Shown: positions 1 through 8,124 of the stretch, in pieces | Position numbering within the stretch: position 1 is the first letter of the stretch | How the letters are laid out: the number at the start of each line of letters is the position of its first letter | Assembly (NCBI RefSeq): GCF_014635345.1 | Contig: NZ_BMCU01000002.1 | Span: 558,001-622,000, forward strand | Length of the DNA stretch: 64,000 nucleotides | Source of the DNA: Rhodococcoides trifolii | Lineage (GTDB): Bacteria; Actinomycetota; Actinomycetes; Mycobacteriales; Mycobacteriaceae | Direction: 5' to 3' | The notes under the pieces: generated by a model | What the model was told of the DNA's origin: nothing | The model's database searches: none | What the model saw: only the letters and a program-made list of their open reading frames with translations | Made by a program: the position numbers and the translations under genes

Positions 1-375
1 ATCGTCGCCACGGCGCAGCGTCAGGCCATCGATCCGCAGGAACTGGGCGCGATCAGGTTGGTGGGTGTGGGGCTCGGCGGCCTGTCGACGGTCCGGCAGG
101 AGTCGCTGTTTCCCGATCTCGACCACGGCGAGGAGCCGTCGGAGATCACCGTGGACGCCGTGCCGGCGCCGCCACCGGTCGAAGTCGGACACCTCTGGCG
201 GCCGGGAATGGATGTGCGGCACACCGAGTTCGGTCACGGATGGGTGCAGGGAGCCGGACACGACGTGGTGACGGTCCGCTTCGAGACCCGTTCGACCGGA
301 CCGGGGGTCGCCAGGACCTTCGCGTCCGACGACGCAGCGCTGGTCCACGCCGATGCACTCGACAGCCTGCAGTGA
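1..375 (+). CDS. dinB: DNA polymerase IV (Y family), C-terminal fragment
   Basis: The open frame enters at base 1 and ends at TGA 373-375, so only the last 124 residues are visible. The fragment carries the end of the little-finger region (VGVGLGGLS near residue 21) followed by QESLFPDLD, a pattern seen in actinobacterial Pol IV just after the fingers. A roughly 75-residue tail follows, with a GHLWRPGMDVRHTEFGHGWVQG segment that is typical of the DinX-type extension. The catalytic palm lies upstream of the window. The enzyme performs error-prone translesion synthesis. Its position before lspA matches dinX-lspA order in M. tuberculosis, recalled from memory. Family assignment is confident; the exact paralogue is not. 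Confidence 0.8.
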   Translation: MVATAQRQAIDPQELGAIRLVGVGLGGLSTVRQESLFPDLDHGEEPSEITVDAVPAPPPVEVGHLWRPGMDVRHTEFGHGWVQGAGHDVVTVRFETRSTGPGVARTFASDDAALVHADALDSLQ

Positions 376-481
376 CGGGCGGGTTTAACCTGCCCACAGA
401 ACCGGTCAGTAAGGTCTACCTCTGAAGTAGGGGGAACTCTGCTCTCGGGGAAACAAGACTCACGAGCGAAAAGGAACCAAG

Positions 482-988
482 TTGAAGCTTCGTAACAGCG
501 GACGTGTACTGGTCGGCGGAATGGCGATCGCCGCCGCACTCACGATGACGGCATGCAGCTCGGGCGGGGACGACGCACCGGCCACCACCACAACGGCAGC
601 GGCCACCACCACGGCGACCGCACCGGCGGGCGATCTGCCACCCGTGCCGACTGCAGCGGATCTGAACGCCGATCTGCAGCGCGGACTCGACCCGGCCGTG
701 CCGGTGTCGGAGAAGGTCGGACTGGTGCAGGGCGCCGAGGCCGATCCCGACCTCATCACCAAGGTTGCGGACGCAGCGCGTCAGAACAACGCAACCGTGA
801 CGGTCAACGACGTGACCGACCTCGGCGACGGAACGCTCAGCGCCAACGGCACGATCACGGTCAACGGCCAGGCCAACCCGCTTCAGGTTGCCTTCGTCGC
901 CGAAGACGGCGTCTGGAAGCTGGCCAACGCCAACGCGTGCCAGATCGTCTCGCTGGCACAGATCACCTCACCGGCCTGCCCCTCCTAA
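482..988 (+). CDS. MTB12-like secreted lipoprotein
   Basis: This 168-residue lipoprotein has a signal peptide ending in the lipobox LTMTAC (Cys near residue 25) and then an Ala/Thr-rich linker to about residue 50. The remaining domain has DPAVPVSEKVGLVQGAEADPDLITKV and a late VWKLANANACQI segment, the signature spacing of the low-molecular-weight antigen MTB12 family. It should be exported and lipidated on the outer face of the membrane; no biochemical role is established. The TTG start at 482 is preferred because AAGGAA sits about 8 bases upstream and the signal peptide begins there. Its 3' end overlaps the convergent lipoprotein gene by 21 bp. Confidence 0.75.
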   Translation: MKLRNSGRVLVGGMAIAAALTMTACSSGGDDAPATTTTAAATTTATAPAGDLPPVPTAADLNADLQRGLDPAVPVSEKVGLVQGAEADPDLITKVADAARQNNATVTVNDVTDLGDGTLSANGTITVNGQANPLQVAFVAEDGVWKLANANACQIVSLAQITSPACPS

Positions 989-1699
989 GCGGCCGACCGC
1001 AGCTGTCGCGACGGCGTCCAGGACATCCGGTTCCACCGGTTCCTGCGCCGTCGCGGTCAGCTGCACCACCGTGGATCCGACCACGACGATCACCAGGTCC
1101 GACGTCAAAGTCAGCCCGTCGCTGGTGATGTCGACGCGCGCGCCGCTCGATGCATCACCGACGCGGGGAGCGTCCAGGGCGCCGACTCGATAGTCCACTC
1201 GCACGCCGTCCGCATCGGTGCCGGAGAACGTCCCGCACCTGCGCAGCGTGTTCTGCATGTCTGCGAACGTCGCCGCACTCCCGCCGCCGGAGTAGCTCGC
1301 GGCGTCCTCGTCGATCGAGGCGAAGTCCGGGCCCGAATACGCCACTGCAGCAGTGGCTGTCGCGCCGACGGACTGCGACGACACCGGCGCCAGCACTGCA
1401 GCACATTCCGCCGGATCCGTACTCGACTCGTCCGGACGTTCGGCGCCGGTCGTGGGGTCGGCGAGATCGGCCGGCGGCAATTCGAGGGATACGTAGCCTG
1501 CCGGTAGATCGTCTGCCGTGATCATCGCCGCCGCGAGCACACCGGAATCGGTGATGGGCGGGGACGTCGCGGACGGCGCAGTCACCGGGGCGCCGAGCCC
1601 GGGAAGGCTCGGCGCGGCAGCAGGCGTCGGCTCGCTCTGCGATCCGCACCCCGAAATCACGGCAGCCACGACCACGCACGACACCGCGGCCCGGCGCAT
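968..1699 (-). CDS. Putative lipoprotein (sensor/anti-sigma-like exported domain), unknown function
   Basis: A 243-residue protein begins MRRAAVSCVVVAAVISGCGS, a short lipoprotein signal with Cys near residue 18. A Pro/Ala-rich stretch follows, then a globular domain of about 190 residues with two Cys (ECAAV and RRCGTF) that could form a disulfide. The pattern resembles the PknH sensor-like or DUF5642-like lipoproteins of mycobacteria, but I cannot assign it firmly. The ATG at 1699 overlaps the upstream lipoprotein stop as TGATG, so the two are translationally coupled. The longer open frame upstream of this ATG reads through the partner gene and is not used. Confidence 0.65.
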   Translation of the reverse strand: MRRAAVSCVVVAAVISGCGSQSEPTPAAAPSLPGLGAPVTAPSATSPPITDSGVLAAAMITADDLPAGYVSLELPPADLADPTTGAERPDESSTDPAECAAVLAPVSSQSVGATATAAVAYSGPDFASIDEDAASYSGGGSAATFADMQNTLRRCGTFSGTDADGVRVDYRVGALDAPRVGDASSGARVDITSDGLTLTSDLVIVVVGSTVVQLTATAQEPVEPDVLDAVATAAVGRLGGAGR

Positions 1700-2631
1700 C
1701 ACGACGTCCACGTCACCGTGTTCTGCGTGTTCTGCCGCAAGATGGTGTTGCTGTTGGGATCTCGATACACCTGGTCGCCACCGACCGTGATGGTTCCGCC
1801 CGTGGGAAGCGGTCGGGACAGGTCCGACGTCAACGATCCCTGACCGGTCATCACGAAGCTGTCGATGTTCAAGGTCCCCTGACCGTCCGGCAGGGTCCAG
1901 ACCGGGTTGTCGGGCGTCTGTGTCACCGAGACGTCCACTGTCGCAACACCATCGGTCAGGCTCCGCAACGTGGCCGTGGTGACCTGCCGCAACGCGATGG
2001 CGCTCTGCACCTCCAACGTCACCGTCCACTGCGCCCCCACGCCGATGGGTTCGGCGGGAAACGGAACCGCGCTGTAGACGGCCTGATTCAATGCCTGTTC
2101 CACTGCGGACCGGGCCACGTCCGGTGAATCGGGTGCGGGATCGATGCTCAGGGCGGTGACGGCGCCCGAGGCGTCCGTCGTGAGCCCCGCCCCGGAGCCC
2201 TCGGTGGGCCCGAGATTGGATGCGAGCGTCCCGTCGGGGGTGGTGACGGCGCCGAGGGTGAGGTCCACGGCGGTCGTCCCCCGGGCGGGATCGGTGGCGG
2301 CAGTCAGAGGGATTGTCAGCGCCGGAGTCGAGAAGTCCTGCGACGGTGAATTACCGATCTGCTGGGCGATGGTCGACGACGTGAACAGAGTCACCTGCTG
2401 GTCCGACTCTGCCGGCGTCCTCGCCACCACCGCACGCGGCTCCGATCCAGGATCCAGTATTGCGATCGTCACCGGCGAGACGGGCAGAGCGATCGCGGCG
2501 GAATTGGTCGTGGGCGCGTCGGTGGACGGTGCGTCGGCGCCGTTGTCGGAACTGCAGGCTGCAGTGGAGGCAAGCGCAGTGAAGGCGAGCACGGTGAGGG
2601 CGAGTGCGGCAGTCTTACGAACAGGTGTCAC
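1699..2631 (-). CDS. Putative lipoprotein with beta-rich exported domain
   Basis: This 310-residue protein starts VTPVRKTAALALTVLAFTALASTAAC, a clear lipoprotein signal with Cys near residue 26, followed by a Thr/Asp-rich linker. The rest has evenly spaced beta-like segments (VDLTLGAVTTPDG, WTVTLEVQS, TVDVSVTQT, TITVGGDQVY) similar in feel to DUF6263-type lipoproteins; I do not recognise a function. The GTG at 2631 is chosen because the signal peptide begins there and TAACCT lies 7 bases upstream as a -10 for a leaderless transcript. It forms a two-gene operon with the next lipoprotein and is divergent from lspA, with 32 bp between starts. Confidence 0.65.
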   Translation of the reverse strand: MTPVRKTAALALTVLAFTALASTAACSSDNGADAPSTDAPTTNSAAIALPVSPVTIAILDPGSEPRAVVARTPAESDQQVTLFTSSTIAQQIGNSPSQDFSTPALTIPLTAATDPARGTTAVDLTLGAVTTPDGTLASNLGPTEGSGAGLTTDASGAVTALSIDPAPDSPDVARSAVEQALNQAVYSAVPFPAEPIGVGAQWTVTLEVQSAIALRQVTTATLRSLTDGVATVDVSVTQTPDNPVWTLPDGQGTLNIDSFVMTGQGSLTSDLSRPLPTGGTITVGGDQVYRDPNSNTILRQNTQNTVTWTS

Positions 2632-2663
2632 GCCCACCAGGTTAGGTGAGGGATGATGGAGGG

Positions 2664-3215
2664 GTGACCGACCACCAACCGCCGATCCCGACCGATGTCC
2701 GGCCCTCCCGCTCCCCGCGCCGGATGAAAGCGCTGATCGTTCTCGCCTCGGTGATCCTGCTCCTGGACCTGGCCACCAAGATCGCGGCCGTCGCACTGAT
2801 CGACCCACGCCGGCCGGTCCAGATCATCGGCGACACGGTGACGCTGACGCTGATTCGCAACCCGGGAGCCGCGTTCTCCATGGCCACTGGTTTGACCTGG
2901 GTCCTGACTCTCGTCGCGGTGATCGTGGTGATCGTGGTGATCAGAATGGGGCGCACGCTCCGATCGTCGTGGTGGGCCGTCGGCCTCGGACTGGTGCTCG
3001 GTGGCGCGCTCGGCAACCTGATCGACCGGTTCTTCCGCTCCCCGGGCCCGCTGCAAGGACACGTCGTGGACTTCGTGTCCATCGGGTGGTGGCCCGTGTT
3101 CAACGTCGCCGATTCGTCCATCGTCTGTGGCGCGATCCTGCTGGTCGCACTCACGGTGTTCGGGATAGAGGCCGACGGGACCCGGCGAGTGGACGAGAAG
3201 AAGGCGGTGTCGTGA
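2664..3215 (+). CDS. lspA: Lipoprotein signal peptidase (signal peptidase II)
   Basis: This membrane aspartic protease cleaves the signal peptide of prolipoproteins after the Cys is lipidated. The 183-residue protein has four hydrophobic segments and the family landmarks [15 protein letters not shown] and FNVADSSI; the catalytic aspartates are D121 and D150. The GTG at 2664 follows GATGGAGGG closely and is preferred to an earlier in-frame ATG, because the family N-terminus is short. The stop overlaps the next start as GTGA, so it is coupled to the RluD-family gene, as in other actinobacteria. Several lipoproteins flank it and are its likely substrates. Confidence 0.93.
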   Translation: MTDHQPPIPTDVRPSRSPRRMKALIVLASVILLLDLATKIAAVALIDPRRPVQIIGDTVTLTLIRNPGAAFSMATGLTWVLTLVAVIVVIVVIRMGRTLRSSWWAVGLGLVLGGALGNLIDRFFRSPGPLQGHVVDFVSIGWWPVFNVADSSIVCGAILLVALTVFGIEADGTRRVDEKKAVS

Positions 3216-4138
3216 GGGAAACGCGGTCCATGCCCGTCCCCGACGGGCTCGACGGAATGCGTGTCGACGCCGGACTGGCGCGGCTGCTCGGGCTGTCGAG
3301 GACCGTGGTCGCCGTACTGGCAGAGGAGGGCGCCGTGCAGCTCGACGGCTCCGCGGTCGGCAAGTCGGACCGCCTGCCCGCGGGGTCGTGGCTCGAGGTC
3401 GAGCTCCCCGAACCGCCGCAGCCGCTCACGATCGAGGCGCAGGCCGTGCCGGGCATGGAGATTCTGTACTCCGACGACGACATCGTGGTGGTGGACAAGC
3501 CCGTCGGCGTCGCGGCGCACGCGAGCGTGGGGTGGACCGGTCCGACGGTCATCGGCGGACTGGCGGCGGCCGGCTTCCGCATCTCGACCTCCGGTGTCCA
3601 CGAGCGGCAGGGCATTGTGCACCGACTCGACGTCGGAACCTCGGGGGTCATGGTGGTCGCGACCAGCGAACGCGCGTACACGCTGCTCAAGCGGGCCTTC
3701 AAGCAACGGACCATCGACAAGCGGTATCACGCTCTGGTGCAGGGACATCCGGATCCGAGCAGCGGAACCATCGACGCGCCCATCGGTCGGCACCGCAGCA
3801 ACGACTGGAAGTTCGCGGTGATGGCGGACGGCAAGGAGAGCGTGACGCATTACGACACGGTCGAGGCATTCCAGTCGGCAAGCTTGCTCGACGTGCACCT
3901 CGAAACCGGTCGTACGCATCAGATTCGCGTGCACTTCTCCGCGTTGCACCATCCGTGCTGCGGCGACCTGACCTACGGCGCCGACCCCCGTCTGGCCGAG
4001 CGTCTCGGACTCGAACGTCAGTGGTTGCACGCCCGTTCACTCGGTTTCACGCACCCGGCCGACGGACGGTACGTCGAGTTCTCCAGCCCGTACCCCGACG
4101 ACCTCGAGCATGCACTCGAGGTGTTGAGGGCAGTCTGA
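3212..4138 (+). CDS. RluA/RluD-family 23S rRNA pseudouridine synthase
   Basis: The 308-residue protein has an N-terminal S4-like RNA-binding domain (about residues 15-80) and a pseudouridine synthase domain with [17 protein letters not shown], where D140 of HRLD is the catalytic aspartate. Later family motifs KRYHALVQG and [11 protein letters not shown] are intact. Length and order are those of RluD, which modifies helix 69 of 23S rRNA, but the exact site cannot be told from sequence. It starts with GTG inside the lspA stop (GTGA overlap); an internal ATG at 3230 is an alternative. It ends immediately before the next membrane protein gene, suggesting a three-gene unit with lspA. Confidence 0.9.
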   Translation: MRETRSMPVPDGLDGMRVDAGLARLLGLSRTVVAVLAEEGAVQLDGSAVGKSDRLPAGSWLEVELPEPPQPLTIEAQAVPGMEILYSDDDIVVVDKPVGVAAHASVGWTGPTVIGGLAAAGFRISTSGVHERQGIVHRLDVGTSGVMVVATSERAYTLLKRAFKQRTIDKRYHALVQGHPDPSSGTIDAPIGRHRSNDWKFAVMADGKESVTHYDTVEAFQSASLLDVHLETGRTHQIRVHFSALHHPCCGDLTYGADPRLAERLGLERQWLHARSLGFTHPADGRYVEFSSPYPDDLEHALEVLRAV

Positions 4139-4786
4139 GTGTCCTCTCGCCTCGGAGCCGCCGCGCTTGCGGTCGTGATACTCGCTGTCGCGGTTGTCGT
4201 TCTCGGCGTGACCAATCCGGTGCGCACCGCTCGGGTGGGCACGGATCGGTTGGGGCCGGACACCGGGCAGAGTGTCGACGACTACGTGTCGTACGCGCAG
4301 TCCACACTCACCGGAGACGACGGCGCAGAACATTGGGCGTTGGTGTCGCTGCGGTCCGATTCGACCACCGACGGGGTGGCTGCCGTGATGGGTGACACGC
4401 GCGTCTCTCAGGTGTTCGTGCATGTCGCGATCGACCGGGTGCAGACGCCGGTGGTGGTGGTGTCCGTCTCGGCGCATCCGGTGTCCTTGGCCAACGCGGT
4501 GCGCATAGCTGCCGAGAAGGTGCCGTCCGCGGCGGGAAGCCGCGGGGAGGCCGTTGCCGCCGTGACGCGATCGCGCATGCTGGCCGACTGTGCCTGCGTT
4601 GCTGCCCTTCTGGTGCGTGACTCGGTGCCGGACCTGCGAGAGCTGTCCGCGGCGCCGGCCGTCCGGGCTGTGGAGGCCCTACCGGCCGACGCTGTCTACG
4701 GGTCGTTCAGCGTGACGCCCCTGCTCCCGCAGACGGTCGACACATCGCTGGTCCAGCCCGACGACGGCGCCGTTCCCGATCGGTAG
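4139..4786 (+). CDS. Membrane-anchored hypothetical protein
   Basis: This 215-residue protein has one N-terminal membrane segment (about residues 6-25, rich in Ala/Val) and then an extracytoplasmic domain of about 190 residues. The domain has a small CAC pair (ADCACVAALLV, near residue 158) and no recognised enzyme motif. The GTG start directly follows the TGA of the pseudouridine synthase with no gap, so it is probably the third gene of the lspA unit. A tail-to-tail gap of 5 bp separates it from the DHFR-like gene. I do not recognise a function. Confidence 0.65.
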   Translation: MSSRLGAAALAVVILAVAVVVLGVTNPVRTARVGTDRLGPDTGQSVDDYVSYAQSTLTGDDGAEHWALVSLRSDSTTDGVAAVMGDTRVSQVFVHVAIDRVQTPVVVVSVSAHPVSLANAVRIAAEKVPSAAGSRGEAVAAVTRSRMLADCACVAALLVRDSVPDLRELSAAPAVRAVEALPADAVYGSFSVTPLLPQTVDTSLVQPDDGAVPDR

Positions 4787-4791
4787 TGTGC

Positions 4792-5433
4792 TCACTTCCG
4801 CCAGAAGAGATGATGTACGACGCCACTCGGGCTCGGAACGACGTCGAGATCGAAGCGGTCGCGCAGTTCGTCGGGGGAATCCCAGAGCCGCAGGCCCGAT
4901 CCGAATCGGACCGGCGACACCGCGACGTGCATCGTGTCGACGAGATCCGCGTCCAGAAACTCTCGGATGGTCGTGACACCGCCCCCGAGCCGGACGTCGC
5001 GTCCGTCGGCGGCCCGCTTGGCCTGCGCGAGAATGTCTGCGGGCTCGCCGTCGACGAAGTGGAAGGTGGTGTCGCCGGCCTCGAACGACGGCCGCTCATG
5101 GTGGGTCATCACGTAGACCGGGGTATGGAACGGGGTGTCCTCGCCCCACCAGCCACGCCACTCGTGATCGGTCCACGGACCGCGCTGAGGGCCGAACTTG
5201 TTACGCCCCATGATCTCCGCACCGATGTTGCGGGAGAATTCTCGGGTGAAGTAGTCGTCGAGCCCGCGCGTTCCACCGACTTCACTGCGACCGACCCAGC
5301 TCGCCGTGCCCATCACCCAGAACATCAGCTTGCTTTGATCCAGTCCGAAGGGACTGTCCATGCTCTGGTCGGGTCCTGCGGCCACCCCGTCGCTCGACAC
5401 GCAGAAGTTGTGCACTCGAAGAAGTTGTTCCAT
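4792..5433 (-). CDS. Dihydrofolate reductase / RibD C-terminal family oxidoreductase
   Basis: A 213-residue single-domain protein of the RibD-C/DHFR-like fold. Family motifs include an N-terminal strand ending in SSDGVAAG, IMGRNKFGP near the middle, VYVMTHHERP, and a C-terminal GGGVTTIREFLDADLVDTMHVAVSPVRFGSG block that binds the pyrimidine or NADPH in relatives. Such stand-alone proteins are predicted NADPH-dependent reductases of unknown substrate. The ATG at 5433 has TAGTCT 8 bases upstream, suggesting a leaderless message. It is not part of a riboflavin cluster here, so a role in flavin synthesis is not supported. Confidence 0.85.
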   Translation of the reverse strand: MEQLLRVHNFCVSSDGVAAGPDQSMDSPFGLDQSKLMFWVMGTASWVGRSEVGGTRGLDDYFTREFSRNIGAEIMGRNKFGPQRGPWTDHEWRGWWGEDTPFHTPVYVMTHHERPSFEAGDTTFHFVDGEPADILAQAKRAADGRDVRLGGGVTTIREFLDADLVDTMHVAVSPVRFGSGLRLWDSPDELRDRFDLDVVPSPSGVVHHLFWRK

Positions 5434-5463
5434 GACAGTGAAGACTATTCACCGCCACAGAAC

Positions 5464-6039
5464 TCATCGAGCGTTGCGGCGTGCTTTCTCCAGCGCAGCC
5501 AGCGTGGTCATCACGGTGGTGCGTTGACGCTCGAGGTCGCTCATCCGCGCGCGCGCCGGCAGTCCGGTGGAACCGTCGAGATCGGTGATCTCGGCGTCGA
5601 TGGTGGCCAACTGCTCGAGGAGCGCGGTCACGCGGATGCCGAGTGCGGCCACGTCCACGGTGTCGGTCTTGGAAACCCGGCTCGTGGCGCGCTGGGTCGC
5701 GGGCCGCTGGGTCGTCGCACGCGGCTTGCGGGGCTTCGCCGCCTTCGCGGAACGGGTGCTGTCCAGAGCGGCTCGTGCTGCCCGCGCGTCGGTGCGGTGC
5801 CGTAGCTCGTCCTCGTCCTCCGAGGTGACGGACCCACCGAGAGGACGCAGGCCGTACATACCGATGAAGCGTCGTGCTGCGTCGATGACCGTTTCGTGTT
5901 CCCGGCATGTGCCGCACCGTGGTTCGTTTCGGTAAGTCTCGACGTCATCGGTGCGATCGCACCACGAGCAGGCCTCGCCGGCTCGAGACAAGTCGTTGTC
6001 GGGGTGAGCTGAGTAAGGGAGAGTTGCAACGTCGATCAC
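5464..6039 (-). CDS. Hypothetical protein with N-terminal Cys-pair motif and coiled-coil tail
   Basis: In this 191-residue protein the first 45 residues contain CSWCDRTDDVETYRNEPRCGTC, two CxxC pairs 16 residues apart, which look like a small zinc-binding knuckle. A Lys/Arg/Ala/Thr-rich region (about 90-125) follows, then a helical C-terminus (ALLEQLATIDAEITDLD, DLERQRTTVMTTLAALEKA) predicted to form a coiled coil. The GTG start at 6039 has TAAGCT 8 bases upstream, so a leaderless transcript is likely. I do not recognise the family; a nucleic-acid-associated role is only a guess from the basic middle and the zinc motif. Confidence 0.6.
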   Translation of the reverse strand: MIDVATLPYSAHPDNDLSRAGEACSWCDRTDDVETYRNEPRCGTCREHETVIDAARRFIGMYGLRPLGGSVTSEDEDELRHRTDARAARAALDSTRSAKAAKPRKPRATTQRPATQRATSRVSKTDTVDVAALGIRVTALLEQLATIDAEITDLDGSTGLPARARMSDLERQRTTVMTTLAALEKARRNAR

Positions 6040-6141
6040 GTCGAACCAGCTTACTGCACAAGCGGACTAACGATTTTCGCCACCGCCCCACACACCGGCG
6101 CGTCTTCCGCGACGTACGTGGAGCGACAATACTGTTCACCG

Positions 6142-6912
6142 ATGACCGCCCTCGACGTCGTGACCGCAGCCGACGGTGTCCACCTCGCGACCGGACAGGA
6201 CGCCAACTGGATTCTGTTGACCGACGGGGACGGCGTCACGCTGGTCGACACCGGCTATCCACGCTACGTGGGTGCAGTGCTCGAGTCCCTGCGACGCATC
6301 GGCCGACGCCCCGAGGACGTGCGCGCGATTCTGCTGACGCACGCGCACATCGACCATATCGGCGGCGCCGCACACTTCGCGTCCACCTACGGCACTCCGG
6401 TGCTCACCTCGGACACCGAGGCACGGCACGCGCGTCGGGAGTACCTCGAGCAGACCCCACCCTCCGTGCTGCTCTCACACGTGGCCACGCGGGGCATGAT
6501 TCCCTGGTCGTTGCGCATCGTGCGCGCCGGCGCACTGCAGCGTGGTGCGGTCGGCGATGCGGACGGTTTCGACGCGGTCACCGGAGTCGATCCGGACGGA
6601 CCGCTGGATCTTCCCGGTTCGCCGACGCCGATCGCCAGCCCGGGCCACACGTCAGGTCACACCGCCTATCTTCTGAGGGACACCGGCGTCCTGATTTCCG
6701 GTGACGCGCTCGTCACCGCGCACGCGCTGTCACGGGACGTGGGGCCGCAGTTGCTGCCGCCCATGTTCGCGCACGACGCACCGGCGGAGTTCGCCGTTCT
6801 GGACGTGTTCGCCGATCTGGCGGTGGACACACTGCTTCCCGGGCACGGACCGATGCATCGCGGTGAGATCGGCGCTGCGGTCGCGCGGGCGCAGGACCTG
6901 CGAGACGCGTAA
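6142..6912 (+). CDS. MBL-fold metallo-hydrolase
   Basis: A 256-residue metallo-beta-lactamase-fold hydrolase. The metal ligands are visible in order: THAHIDHIGG (HxHxDH), SPGHTSGH, ISGDAL and LPGHGP, a complete binuclear zinc site. The overall layout matches the glyoxalase II-like or lactonase-like branch; the substrate cannot be named. The ATG at 6142 is chosen over the upstream in-frame GTG at 6118, because the domain starts immediately and TACTGT lies 6 bases before this ATG (leaderless pattern). It is convergent with the DUF2256-DUF3253 gene with only 3 bp between stops. Confidence 0.88.
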   Translation: MTALDVVTAADGVHLATGQDANWILLTDGDGVTLVDTGYPRYVGAVLESLRRIGRRPEDVRAILLTHAHIDHIGGAAHFASTYGTPVLTSDTEARHARREYLEQTPPSVLLSHVATRGMIPWSLRIVRAGALQRGAVGDADGFDAVTGVDPDGPLDLPGSPTPIASPGHTSGHTAYLLRDTGVLISGDALVTAHALSRDVGPQLLPPMFAHDAPAEFAVLDVFADLAVDTLLPGHGPMHRGEIGAAVARAQDLRDA

Positions 6913-6915
6913 GTC

Positions 6916-7308
6916 TCAGCGGGAGCGGCGAATCCGAATCGGTCCACGAGCCGTGGACGGATCGACCACCGAACCCTGCTGGGTGATCTCCACCTCACCG
7001 GCGTCGACCATGCGGCGTGCTGCCTTGCGCACCGGTTCCATCAGGGGCCGCCAATCGTCCGGGGACACCGCTCGTGCTACGTCCGAGGGGCAGATGCTCG
7101 ACGTGGCGGCACGAGAAGCGAGCAGCGTGCGGATTCGGCCCTCGAGGTCGTGATCGGTCTCGGTCACCGAGTTCCTCCGGCAGGTCGTGCTGCAGTACTT
7201 GACGTTGTCCCAGTCCCGTTCCCACTTCTTGCGCCACTCGATGCGCCGCCCGCACGACGCGCACACCTTGTCCGGGTGCGTCGTGGACACTTTCTTCGAA
7301 TGGGCCAT
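6916..7308 (-). CDS. DUF2256-DUF3253 fusion protein
   Basis: A 130-residue protein made of two small domains. Residues 10-45 hold KVCASCGRRIEWRKKWERDWDNVKYCSTTC, the DUF2256 zinc-ribbon pattern with four Cys (CxxC and CSTTC). Residues 50-130 match DUF3253 (IRTLLASRAATSSICPSDVARAVSPDDWRPLM, KAARRMVDAGEVEITQQG), a winged-helix-like fold. In other bacteria these domains often sit next to photolyase-related genes, as I recall. Here a photolyase-like gene on the same strand lies 0.8 kb away. The ATG at 7308 has TACAAT exactly 7 bases upstream. The role is unknown; a DNA- or RNA-linked function is inferred from the folds. Confidence 0.8.
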   Translation of the reverse strand: MAHSKKVSTTHPDKVCASCGRRIEWRKKWERDWDNVKYCSTTCRRNSVTETDHDLEGRIRTLLASRAATSSICPSDVARAVSPDDWRPLMEPVRKAARRMVDAGEVEITQQGSVVDPSTARGPIRIRRSR

Positions 7309-7315
7309 GCCGTCG

Positions 7316-7325
7316 ATTGTATTCT
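7316..7325. promoter_or_regulatory. Overlapping symmetric -10 elements of a divergent leaderless pair
   Basis: Only 24 bp separate the ATG at 7308 (minus) from the ATG at 7333 (plus). On the minus strand TACAAT (7321-7316) ends 7 bases before its ATG. On the plus strand TATTCT (7320-7325) also ends 7 bases before its ATG. Both fit TANNNT, and they share two base pairs. With this spacing both transcripts would begin at or within a base or two of the A of the start codon, so each mRNA would be leaderless. No room remains for a Shine-Dalgarno site on either side. Confidence 0.6.
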
Positions 7326-7332
7326 CGCCGTC

Positions 7333-8124
7333 ATGAGGGGATCGGTGCTCGTGGCCTGCGCGGTGGTGTGTGCTGCGTCGGCCGGGTGTGGTGCCGCAGA
7401 CCCGTCCGCCTTTCCGACATCGGGTCGGATCGATTATCAGCTGGGTGGCTCGTACGACCCCGCCGATCGGGTGGATCTGGTGACCCGCGACTCGACGGCT
7501 ACGCCCCTGTCCGGGGCCTATTCGATCTGCTACGTCAACGGGTTCCAGACACAGCCGGGTGACGCGGATCGATGGAGTCCGGATCTGTTCGTGCGGGACG
7601 CAGCCGGTGAACCGGTGACCGACCCGAACTGGCCGGACGAATTCGTTCTCGATCCCTCCACTCCCGAGAAGCGGGGGCAAATCCTCGACGTGATCGGCGG
7701 GGTCATCGACGGTTGTCGGGCCACGGGTTTCGACGCGGTCGAGATCGACAACCTCGACACCTACACCCGGTTCCCCGAGATGATCGATCGGCAGGCGGCG
7801 TTGGACCTCGCCGGCTCGTACGCCGAACGTGCGCACCGCGCCGGGCTCGCGATCGGCCAGAAGAACTCGGCGGACGACGCCGAGTACCTGCAGCAGACCA
7901 TCGGGTTCGATTTCGCGACGTCCGAGGAGTGTGTGTTCTTCGACGAATGTGCTTCGTACGCAGACGTTTACGGAGATCAAGTGATCGACGTCGAGTACAC
8001 CGACGCGCTTCGCGGCAGCGTGGACGACGTGTGTGCCTCGCCGAACAGAATCACGATGACCGTCGTGCGGGATCGGAATCTCGAGGCGGCCGGGGATCCC
8101 GACTATTTCTACCGAGCGTGCTGA
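7333..8124 (+). CDS. GH114-like (TM1410-type) secreted lipoprotein
   Basis: This 263-residue protein has a lipoprotein signal with Cys at residue 19 (AASAGC). The mature part looks like the endo-alpha-1,4-polygalactosaminidase/GH114 TIM barrel: DYQLGGSYDP, ICYVNGFQT, FVLDPSTPEKRGQIL, GFDAVEIDNLDTY (a likely catalytic Asp/Glu strand), GLAIGQKN, and FDFATSEECVFFDEC. The expected substrate is a galactosaminogalactan-like polymer outside the cell, but this subgroup is not characterised. The ATG at 7333 begins the signal peptide, and TATTCT 7 bases upstream supports it; longer in-frame extensions run through the divergent gene. It ends with a 16 bp overlap with the photolyase-like gene. Confidence 0.78.
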   Translation: MRGSVLVACAVVCAASAGCGAADPSAFPTSGRIDYQLGGSYDPADRVDLVTRDSTATPLSGAYSICYVNGFQTQPGDADRWSPDLFVRDAAGEPVTDPNWPDEFVLDPSTPEKRGQILDVIGGVIDGCRATGFDAVEIDNLDTYTRFPEMIDRQAALDLAGSYAERAHRAGLAIGQKNSADDAEYLQQTIGFDFATSEECVFFDECASYADVYGDQVIDVEYTDALRGSVDDVCASPNRITMTVVRDRNLEAAGDPDYFYRAC

